Source of the DNA: Clostridia bacterium
Lineage (GTDB): Bacteria > Bacillota > Clostridia > Oscillospirales > CAG-272
Direction: 5' to 3'
Length of the DNA: 34,275 nt
Assembly (NCBI GenBank): GCA_017540175.1
Contig: JAFYBN010000105.1
Span: 1-34,275, forward strand
In this document: in pieces, positions 23,754 through 29,995 of the stretch
How positions within the stretch are numbered: the stretch's first letter is position 1
Layout of the letters: every line of letters starts with the position of its first letter
The notes under the pieces: model-generated
The model's database searches: none
Seen by the model: only the letters and a program-made list of their open reading frames with translations
What the model was told of the DNA's origin: nothing
Program-made: the position numbers and the translations under genes

Positions 23754-24782
23754 ATGAGAATCAGAAAAGCAGTTTTCATCATGCTGATGCTTACGCTGGC
23801 GGTCGGTCTGCTGTCCGTAACGTCGCAGGCGGCGCAGGATGAGCCGATCACCTCTTGGAAACAGCTGCAGGCTGTCATCAGCCAGGCGGAAAACAATGAT
23901 ATCATCTATCTTCAGCAATCGATCACCGCTGATCCGGACGACACGATGCTGGAGGTTACCGGCAACAACAAATCCATCACGCTTGATCTGAACGGATGGA
24001 CGCTTGACCGTGCCCGTATGTCCACCCACAATGACGGTCACGTGATCATCGTTCGCCCGGGCAGCACGCTAACCATTATCGACTCTTCCGGCGACAACAG
24101 CGGCGTCATCACCGGCGGCTGGGCCACAAACGGCGGAGCGATCAACAATCAGGGCAAGCTGATCATCGAAGGCGGCACCTTTGCCGGCAATAAGGCTGAA
24201 AACGGCGGCGCGATCTGCAACAGGAGCTCGCTTACCATCAAGGGCGGTGTGTTTGAGAACAACACGGCGTCCGTCTGCGGCGGCGCGATCTGGTCGGAGG
24301 GCTCCGCGGCAAACAGCGGCGCGGCAAACAGCGGCGCGGCAAACAGCGGCGCGGCAAACAGCGGCGCGGTGATCAGCAACACGGCGATCGTGAACAATAC
24401 CGGGGGCGACGGCGGCGCGATATATCTGACCGAAACGGCGAATTGTACGCTTGAAAACGTTCAGATTAACGGCAACCGGACAACCGAGCACGGCGGCGGC
24501 GGCATCACAAACTACGGTACGCTCACGCTGTCCTACTGCGAGGTGAAGAACAACACCGCAGAAGGCTCCGGCGGCGGCATCTTTAACGGCAAAACGCTGA
24601 ACGCTGACCACACGGAGATTTCCGGCAACACCTCCGGCAATCTCGGCGGCGGCGTCTGCAATTATGGCAGCAGCGGCGAAACTGGGCGAGTCGCAGCCGC
24701 CGATCTGTCGTCTTCGGCAACACCGCCGACGACGGCGGCGGCATCTATAACTGCGACGATCTCATGGGGCAAATCTCCGTAA
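23754..24782 (+). CDS. Secreted beta-helix adhesin, 5' part (frameshifted)
   Basis: The N-terminal 342 codons of a large exported protein: signal peptide (residues 1-27, ending SQA-A), then right-handed beta-helix turns with GGAI/GGGI and N-N repeats (GGAINNQGKLIIEGGTFAGN; GGAICNRSSLTIKGG), as in polymorphic-outer-membrane-type and pectate-lyase-like surface proteins. The ATG at 23754 has TGGAGG 7 nt upstream. After about NYGSSG the reading turns into low-complexity Ala/Thr/Ser and stops at 24782. The other frame (see next entry) resumes typical beta-helix sequence (VFGNTADDGGGIYN) at about 24708. One missing base between ~24668 and ~24708 would join the two into a protein of about 1,290 residues. 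It contains a 15-bp tandem repeat at 24306-24365. Confidence 0.75.
   Translation: MRIRKAVFIMLMLTLAVGLLSVTSQAAQDEPITSWKQLQAVISQAENNDIIYLQQSITADPDDTMLEVTGNNKSITLDLNGWTLDRARMSTHNDGHVIIVRPGSTLTIIDSSGDNSGVITGGWATNGGAINNQGKLIIEGGTFAGNKAENGGAICNRSSLTIKGGVFENNTASVCGGAIWSEGSAANSGAANSGAANSGAANSGAVISNTAIVNNTGGDGGAIYLTETANCTLENVQINGNRTTEHGGGGITNYGTLTLSYCEVKNNTAEGSGGGIFNGKTLNADHTEISGNTSGNLGGGVCNYGSSGETGRVAAADLSSSATPPTTAAASITATISWGKSP
24306..24365 (+). repeat. 15-bp tandem repeat, four copies, inside the adhesin gene
   Basis: GCGGCAAACAGCGGC repeats four times exactly (24306, 24321, 24336, 24351), encoding AANSG four times between two beta-helix turns. The unit is a multiple of three, so changes in copy number would keep the frame. 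Exact identity suggests recent expansion by slippage. Confidence 0.9.
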
Positions 24783-27619
24783 CGCCCATATTGATCGCGC
24801 GCCTCGGCACGGTGACTCTCTCCGGAAACACCGATATCGAAGATAACTGCTCTCTTGTACACGGCGGGGGAGGCATCCGCAACGGCGGTCTGCTGCAGCT
24901 GAAAGATAACATCAACGTAAAGAGCAACACCTGTGCCGGAAACGGCAGCGGGATCTGGAACAACAGTGCACTGGAAATACAGGGTATCATCTGTGTGGAA
25001 GACAATACCAGCAGGGACAAGCCCTTGTCGAACAACGTGTACCTGACGGCGGGAAAGAAGATCACGCTGACCGGCGCGCTGGGCGGCCATATCGGCGTCA
25101 CCTCCGAGATAGCGAACGCGGTTCTGACGTCGGGATACAGCACCTATAACGCCGGTACCGCCCCCGAAGAAATCTTCTTTACAAACGAGGGGTATGTGAT
25201 CCGCATCGACGACAGGGAGATCCGCGCACGGCTGGCGAAAGCGGTAAGCTATTACGATCCCATCGATAAAACTGATAAAACCAAGGAAGAGTGCCTGGTC
25301 GTTGATTCCACCGCGACCATATGGGAGAACGACTGGTACGTGGTCACCGGGTTCGTGCGGATCGGCAGCCGGGTGCAGGTGTCGGGCAATGTAAACCTGA
25401 TCCTCACAAACGGGGCGAATCTTATCGTTCCGAAGGGGATCGAAGTCCCGTTGAACGCAAACTTCACGGTCTGGGGACAGATCGAGGGATACACAACGGA
25501 ATACAGCGAAGAAGATTTCAAAAAGGCGGGTGAACTGTCTACCTTTGAGTTCGTTGACGACGACATGGTAATTCCCGACGAGAAAAATGCGGGGATCGGC
25601 GCGGAGATGCCCGGGAATATCATCGTCAACGGGGGAAAAATCAATGTCCAGGGAGGTCAATATGCGCCGGGGATCGGCATATCCAGTACGTATTATATTC
25701 AAGCAACCGGGATCACGATAAACAACGGATACATCTGGGCGATGGGCGGGAAGAATAGCGCGGGGATCGGCGGCGGCGATGGCGGCACCTGTCCTCCTCT
25801 CGAAATCAACGACGGCGTTGTGATCGCCTTCGGCGCGGGCGATGCGGCGGCGATCGGCGGTGGATACTTCGGGTATTATTATCCGATCACCATTCGGGGC
25901 GGCGAAGTCTACGCGTACGGCTCTCCCTGGACCGCCGGCATCGGCATGGGATGTACCGATGGGGATTATACGGGAATTTTCGCAAGCGACGTAGGCGGCG
26001 GACTGATCGACATTCAGGGCGGCAAAGTCGTCGCGAACTGTGCGGGACATAATAAAGATCATCCCGACTGCGGAGCGCTGGTAAACAGCGAGCACAGAAT
26101 TGCTGAATATGGTTTTAATTTCCATGGCGGCGTGCAAGTATACCCCGCAGCGAAGGTAACATATGTAAAGGATTATATCTTGGACGTTACTTCGCACCCG
26201 GAGCTTCATATCGTTTACAGGGGAACCGCCGCTCATTTCACGGCAGACGAGCTTGCGGAGCGGGCGGGTATTATGATGTCCAGCGATTGGGTGTTTATCG
26301 AGCCCTGCGATCACCCCGGCGCGACGTATACCGTGGTCACCCTTCTCCCTCAAAGCGGTCATATCATGCACTGCACCGCCTGCGATCTGGAGGAGAAAAT
26401 TGAGGTGCACACCTATGACAGAACCGGCAAATGCGCCTTGTGCGGCTGGTATGAGGGGGAAACCGTTACCGTCACGTTCGACTCGGACGGCGGCAGCGCG
26501 GTGGCGTCTCAAACAGTTGTCAGCGGCTATAAAGCAGTAGAACCGGACGATCCCGCGAAGGACGGCTTTGCCTTCAAAGGTTGGTATCAGGTGACGGGCG
26601 GCATGACGGCTGAGACTGCGTTTGACTTTGATACCGCCGTCACCGGGGATATCACGCTGAAAGCGGTATGGGTGACGTCGCCGACGTTCGCGACCGTGAA
26701 CCTCATTCTCTCTGGCAAAATCGGTCTGAGTTTCAATATGTGTCTGCCCGAAATCAACGGCGTGGACTATACGACCAGCTGGATGACCTTCACGATCCCG
26801 CACGGGACGGTCGCGGAGCGCGTCAATTACGCCGATTCGGAAAGCAAGGAAAGCGGAAATCGGGCGTTCGCGGCATATGTGAACTCCATCCAGATGGCGG
26901 AGCCCGTGACGGCGACGTTCCACTACCTGCAAAGCGGCGTCGAAAAAACGGTGACGAAGACCTGTGCCGTGCGCGATTACTTCGATGGGTTCGACGCCGC
27001 CGTCTCCCAAGGCAACGTCACGGACGAGAAAACGATCGCACTGACCCACGCCGTCGCGGACTACGGTCATTACGTGCAGCCGTTCCTTGCAGAGGCGCAT
27101 CAATGGTCGCTGGGCGAGGATTATGCGACGATGACGAAGCACTATACCGAAGCCGCAGACTTCAATATGGAGGCCATCAAAACAGCGGCGGCGGATCATG
27201 CGATCGTGAACACCAACCAAACCAACGGCGACATCGCGGCGGTTACCTACTCCCTGACGCTGGAGAGCGAAACAGCGATCAACGTGTACTTCCGGCCCGC
27301 GCCGGGGTACAGAGGCACTCCGACCGCGACCGTTGACGGCACAGCGGCAGAGGTTGAAACAGTGGGCGGCGTATACTGCGTGCGGATCACAGGCATCGCG
27401 GCGCATAAGCTGAGCGACTCCTATGTGATCGTGCTCACGACCGGGGAAGGGCGCACGGTGACGGTCAGGGTTTCGGCGCTGTCCTACGTCAATACGGCAC
27501 TGAACTATTACAACGACACAACAAACGAATTCCACATGAAGGCGCGGAACGCTGTGGCGGCGATCTACGCGTACTCTCAGGCAGCGGATGCGTACAAAAC
27601 AGCTCATCCCAACGGTTAA
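24764..27619 (+). CDS. Secreted beta-helix adhesin, 3' part with InlB-type repeat
   Basis: A 951-codon continuation of the upstream ORF in another frame; the M at 24764 is only the first in-frame ATG, and coding clearly begins earlier (~24708). Domains in order: remaining beta-helix turns (to ~residue 110); a Gly-rich repeat region with GIGGGDGG-type motifs (~270-410); a Cys pair zone (HCTACDLEE, KCALCGWYEG, ~540-565); an InlB/Listeria-Bacteroides-type B repeat (VTFDSDGGSAV...GFAFKGWY...LKAVW, ~570-640); and a ~300-residue C-terminal domain beginning LILSGKIGLSF. There is no LPXTG sorting motif or C-terminal anchor, so the product is probably secreted or held by non-covalent contacts. Whether the frameshift is a sequencing error or a true break cannot be told here. 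Confidence 0.8.
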   Translation: MGQISVTPILIARLGTVTLSGNTDIEDNCSLVHGGGGIRNGGLLQLKDNINVKSNTCAGNGSGIWNNSALEIQGIICVEDNTSRDKPLSNNVYLTAGKKITLTGALGGHIGVTSEIANAVLTSGYSTYNAGTAPEEIFFTNEGYVIRIDDREIRARLAKAVSYYDPIDKTDKTKEECLVVDSTATIWENDWYVVTGFVRIGSRVQVSGNVNLILTNGANLIVPKGIEVPLNANFTVWGQIEGYTTEYSEEDFKKAGELSTFEFVDDDMVIPDEKNAGIGAEMPGNIIVNGGKINVQGGQYAPGIGISSTYYIQATGITINNGYIWAMGGKNSAGIGGGDGGTCPPLEINDGVVIAFGAGDAAAIGGGYFGYYYPITIRGGEVYAYGSPWTAGIGMGCTDGDYTGIFASDVGGGLIDIQGGKVVANCAGHNKDHPDCGALVNSEHRIAEYGFNFHGGVQVYPAAKVTYVKDYILDVTSHPELHIVYRGTAAHFTADELAERAGIMMSSDWVFIEPCDHPGATYTVVTLLPQSGHIMHCTACDLEEKIEVHTYDRTGKCALCGWYEGETVTVTFDSDGGSAVASQTVVSGYKAVEPDDPAKDGFAFKGWYQVTGGMTAETAFDFDTAVTGDITLKAVWVTSPTFATVNLILSGKIGLSFNMCLPEINGVDYTTSWMTFTIPHGTVAERVNYADSESKESGNRAFAAYVNSIQMAEPVTATFHYLQSGVEKTVTKTCAVRDYFDGFDAAVSQGNVTDEKTIALTHAVADYGHYVQPFLAEAHQWSLGEDYATMTKHYTEAADFNMEAIKTAAADHAIVNTNQTNGDIAAVTYSLTLESETAINVYFRPAPGYRGTPTATVDGTAAEVETVGGVYCVRITGIAAHKLSDSYVIVLTTGEGRTVTVRVSALSYVNTALNYYNDTTNEFHMKARNAVAAIYAYSQAADAYKTAHPNG

Positions 27620-27651
27620 CATACACGGAACCGGTTATAGAGGACAGCATT

Positions 27652-27792
27652 ATGGAAAAGGAAGTACAGGAACCTGCAGAAATCGAAGTCATAGCGTTTG
27701 ATACCGAAGACGTGACAGCGACCGGCGACCTGACTGAGTTGCCTGCACTGACGTTGAAACAAATCTATAAGCATATCGCAAACACGAATTGA
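27652..27792 (+). CDS. 46-residue small protein downstream of the adhesin
   Basis: A short ORF starting 32 nt after the adhesin stop, with AGAGGA 7 nt upstream of its ATG and a hairpin terminator right after it, so it is probably the last gene of the adhesin operon. The sequence is acidic, with the segment EIEVIAFDTEDVTATG followed by LPALTLKQIYKHI. I recall similar short proteins with an (E/D)-V-(I/V)-x-F-x-x-E-D-V-(I/T) core in other Clostridia, usually unannotated; this is from memory only. It could be a secreted peptide precursor, a chaperone for the adhesin, or a regulatory peptide. No function is assigned. Confidence 0.6.
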   Translation: MEKEVQEPAEIEVIAFDTEDVTATGDLTELPALTLKQIYKHIANTN

Positions 27793-27796
27793 CGCC

Positions 27797-27829
27797 GGGC
27801 GGCACATGGATTTTCACCGTGTGCCGCCC
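27797..27829 (+). terminator. Hairpin after the adhesin operon
   Basis: GGGCGGCACA (27797-27806) and TGTGCCGCCC (27820-27829) form a perfect 10-bp GC-rich stem with a 13-nt loop, 5 nt after the small ORF. The following sequence is only moderately T-rich. Confidence 0.7.
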
Positions 27830-27920
27830 GAGTTGTCTTGTTCAATGAATCGTGGTGATACATGAAGGGAACCAAAGGCTTTTCGTCATTCTCCCGGACC
27901 GGATCATCGAAATTCCCCTG

Positions 27921-27952
27921 AGCCGCAGCCTTTCCCGGCTGCGGCTGTTTTA
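27921..27952 (+). terminator. Second strong hairpin, terminator-like
   Basis: AGCCGCAGCC (27921-27930) and GGCTGCGGCT (27937-27946) form a perfect 10-bp stem with a 6-nt loop, followed by GTTTTA. It lies about 90 nt after the previous hairpin and inside a long but unconvincing ORF (27852-28283), which argues against that ORF being real. Confidence 0.7.
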
Positions 27953-28369
27953 CGCCCTGCCGCGGGAGCCGGCGGAGAAGCGGCCGGAGCATCTGGACTT
28001 GCCGCGGAATATCCAAGAAGTGCCGAACAGCGAAGAGTACCTCATAGAATCCGGCATAGAATCCGGCAAAGACGTGCTTCTGCCGCAAGACGCTTTCGGT
28101 GGGCGCGGGAATCGCCTCTCTTGTCGGTCACGGCGGCCTATCCGTACTGTAAATACAAAATCGATGGAATCGCAAGGACGATCGGGATCGATTCGCTCGA
28201 TTCCGATGACAAACAACGTGCTCGGTGAAAATCAGGTCTTGACGCGCGGCTGTAAAAGATGTATGATAAGTATGATAAGATAGACGGATATCACAGCCGG
28301 GACGAAGAAGCTGCCGAAAGGGTTCCGATCGTCGAGGAGGATATGATCTTATGTTTGGACGATGGATCG
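27953..28369. other. Gene-poor stretch with degraded coding traces
   Basis: No intact gene is supported here. A 27-nt stretch near 28047-28074 repeats ATAGAATCCGGC-like units. Short protein-like pieces appear in shifting frames (for example VGAGIASLVGHGG near 28100 and KIDGIARTIGIDSLDSDD near 28155), which suggests a decayed gene with frameshifts. A 52-codon ORF (28259-28417) runs from MYDKYDKIDGYHSRDEE into tail-repeat copy C and ends at its stop codon. I take the whole stretch as debris of earlier insertions. Confidence 0.4.
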
Positions 28370-28419
28370 CACGTTGAATCAGCTGCACCGTTGACTCGAG
28401 CCGGGTCAAGAAAATGATT
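28370..28419 (+). repeat. Methyltransferase-tail repeat, copy C
   Basis: A 50-nt ungapped relative of the methyltransferase 3' end. In that frame it reads HVESAAPLTRAGSRK-stop, with the stop at the same place as in the real gene. It matches copy A at 34 of 50 positions and copy B at 36 of 50 by hand count. Confidence 0.75.
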
Positions 28420-28612
28420 CTGCGGGAGACAGGAGATTGTTATGTATAGTTTAAAGATCGGAACAATTCTTCAAGGAAAATACCAGGTTAAATCCCTTGT
28501 CGGCCGTATTCCTCATGTCGAATACGATTCCAGCTCATACGTCTATCTATGTACTGGACTTAATGGGGCTGATTATACAATCTATGAGTATTATCCTTTT
28601 CATTTTTCGTGC

Positions 28613-28660
28613 CATGTGGAAACGGTTGTCCTTCTTTGTCGGAGTCCGAACACTCAGCCC
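28613..28660 (+). repeat. Methyltransferase-tail repeat, partial copy D
   Basis: Starts with CATGTGGAAACGG, 11 of 13 identical to copy A, then diverges at DNA level while the protein frame (HVETVVLLCRS) still resembles RumA-type C-termini. The flank just before it (TTTCATTTTTCGTGC) nearly matches the flank of copy B, with one base of length difference. Confidence 0.5.
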
Positions 28661-28714
28661 GACCGTTCGCGGCGAATTCTGAAGCAAGGGAAGGCATCGG
28701 GAGGAGAGCGGATA

Positions 28715-28765
28715 ATGGCTCTGTTCAGCGATATCGATCGAAGTTTGCGGAGGCATGCGGGATGA
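28715..28765 (+). CDS. Sixteen-residue ORF overlapping the start of the DUF3267 gene
   Basis: A tiny ORF (MALFSDIDRSLRRHAG) with a strong GGAGGAG ribosome site. Its TGA overlaps the ATG of the DUF3267 gene, and GGAGG for that gene lies inside it. It could be a leader peptide for translational coupling, or the surviving tail of a larger lost gene. I recognise no family. Confidence 0.3.
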   Translation: MALFSDIDRSLRRHAG

Positions 28766-29355
28766 ATCGAACTTATGAAGAAAAGCTTCCCGAAGGTTAT
28801 TCGGAAACGCTTGTCGTCGACGCAAATGACAAAAAGCTCGCTCTGAGGCTGCAGATTGCGGCAGGCATAACAGCTGCCGCGCTCGTCAACGCATTTTTCT
28901 TCCTGTATGCGCTGCCGAGGCTCGCTGAAATCGCCGCCGGTTTCAGCATCATGAAATGTATCTGTTTTGTGCTCGGATATCCTTTTTATATCGTGCTGCA
29001 CGAGCTGACTCACGGTTTGGTTTATAAGCTTCTGACAAAAAAGAAGCTCACGTTCGGCTTCAAGCCTCCTTCCGCTTATTGCGGCGTCCCGGACGTTTAT
29101 ACCTACAGATTCACCTCGCTGCTGTCCTTATTCGCACCGCTTACGGTTTTCAGTGTCTTGTTTGTATTGTTGTTTTTCTTGATCGGCGAACCGTTCTCGA
29201 GGGCGATGATTTTGCTGTTATTTTCTTTGCATCTGTCCGGCTGTGTCGGCGATCTTTACGGCATTGGGCTGTTTCTTTTCAGATTCAAAAGTCCGACTGC
29301 TCTGCGCAGAGACTACGGTCCGAGACAAGTGTACTGCACAAAAGACGGAAGCTGA
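28762..29355 (+). CDS. DUF3267 membrane protein, putative zincin metallopeptidase
   Basis: A 197-residue protein with membrane segments at about residues 28-50, 60-80, 118-140 and 145-170. The second ends in VLHELTHGLVYKLL, giving the zinc-binding HExxH motif at His80-Glu81...His84. This fits DUF3267 (PF11667), a family proposed to be membrane metallopeptidases, though activity is not established to my knowledge. The start at 28762 has GGAGG 8 nt upstream; the longer reading from 28609 overlaps relic sequence and is rejected. It lies just beyond the last methyltransferase-tail copy. Confidence 0.85.
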   Translation: MNRTYEEKLPEGYSETLVVDANDKKLALRLQIAAGITAAALVNAFFFLYALPRLAEIAAGFSIMKCICFVLGYPFYIVLHELTHGLVYKLLTKKKLTFGFKPPSAYCGVPDVYTYRFTSLLSLFAPLTVFSVLFVLLFFLIGEPFSRAMILLLFSLHLSGCVGDLYGIGLFLFRFKSPTALRRDYGPRQVYCTKDGS

Positions 29356-29489
29356 TCAACCCCCGGCAAATTCCGGCCGCAGGTTTCTCCGAGATGGTCG
29401 TTTCGTAATACTCTGTTGACGCGCAACCGAAGGCGAACGGCATGCCGAAGCCATGGATGTTTATCAAGCAACTTTTTAGGAGTATGATT

Positions 29490-29882
29490 ATGAAAAAAAT
29501 CGTTGTTCTGCTCATTTCCGCAATTCTGCTGCTGTCGCTGACAGGCTGCGGCAAGTATTTTTCCAGCTATTCGGCATTAGGTTTCGTTCATTCCAACACA
29601 TCCGATTCGGCTTATATGAGCTTCTATTCCTTTAGCGGCCGCATGGTTTTCAGACTGAAAAGCTCCGGTGAGGGGGACCTGAAATACACGGCCAAACTGG
29701 AGTCCGGAAATGTCGCTGTGTACTATGATTACAACGGAACCAAGCAGGAGCTCTTTTCGATTTCCGACGGAGAGGAGTTTGATTCTCACGGCGGATATGT
29801 GGAATCCGGGACGGTTTATATCATCGTTGAAACGGACGGCGCCTGCCGGGGCGGTGATTTCCGGTTCAGCTTCAACAAATAG
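29490..29882 (+). CDS. Small lipoprotein of unknown function
   Basis: A 130-residue exported lipoprotein: signal MKKIVVLLISAILLLSLTGC with lipobox Cys20. The mature part is rich in Ser, Tyr and Gly, with alternating polar/hydrophobic residues (YTAKLESGNVAVYYDYNG; GTVYIIVETDGACRGGDFRFSF) that suggest a beta-sandwich. The start at 29490 has AGGAG 7 nt upstream; the ATG at 29484 is too close to it. It sits alone between the DUF3267 gene and the carboxypeptidase gene. No family was recognised. Confidence 0.75.
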   Translation: MKKIVVLLISAILLLSLTGCGKYFSSYSALGFVHSNTSDSAYMSFYSFSGRMVFRLKSSGEGDLKYTAKLESGNVAVYYDYNGTKQELFSISDGEEFDSHGGYVESGTVYIIVETDGACRGGDFRFSFNK

Positions 29883-29959
29883 CTGTCTGTATCGTTTTCC
29901 CGTGCCATGCTCGGACCGCGCATCGTGCACGGCTTGAAAAGCAAGGCACGAAAAAGCGC

Positions 29960-29981
29960 GCGCCGAATGGTTTTTCGGCGC
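29960..29981 (+). terminator. Hairpin between the lipoprotein and carboxypeptidase genes
   Basis: GCGCCGAA (29960-29967) and TTCGGCGC (29974-29981) form a perfect 8-bp stem with a 6-nt loop. There is no T-run after it. It lies 6 nt before the ribosome site of the next gene, so it could also shape that gene's translation. Confidence 0.45.
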
Positions 29982-29995
29982 ATTACGGAGGATGT

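Larger units (their letters stand above)
28442..28765 (+). pseudogene. Truncated Ser/Thr kinase-like N-terminus joined to a methyltransferase tail
   Basis: The first ~52 residues (GTILQGKYQVKSLVGR...YVYLCTGLNGADYTIYEYYP) have the layout of the start of a bacterial protein kinase, GTxLxGRYxVxxxLG...VYLxxxx...VAIKEYFP. The glycine-rich loop is altered, and the Lys of VAIK is replaced (TIYE). Right after EYYPFHF the frame continues as SCHVETVVLLCRSPN, a methyltransferase-type C-terminus, and then runs on to a stop overlapping the next gene. A ribosome site (AGGAGA) precedes the ATG, so a 107-residue product could be made, but no kinase core is present. The gene looks like a relic cut at a recombination point. 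Confidence 0.6.

Noticed and set aside
24662-27622. 986-codon minus-strand ORF opposite the adhesin gene
   Set aside because: Antisense shadow: the plus strand has recognisable beta-helix and InlB-type domains, while the minus frame is Arg/Val/Asp-rich without any motif.
28047-28074. ATAGAATCCGGC-type direct repeat as a CRISPR-like or iteron array
   Set aside because: Only two short adjacent units without spacers; it is a simple local duplication.
27852-28283. 143-codon plus-strand ORF after the adhesin operon
   Set aside because: It contains a perfect 10-bp terminator-like hairpin, has no good ribosome site and no family resemblance; other frames also show protein-like pieces, so it looks like debris.
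29390-29430. Possible fifth methyltransferase-tail copy (GAGATGGTCGTTTCG ... TTGACGCGCAACC)
   Set aside because: Similarity needs a 10-nt gap and covers only about half the positions; I could not tell it from chance.
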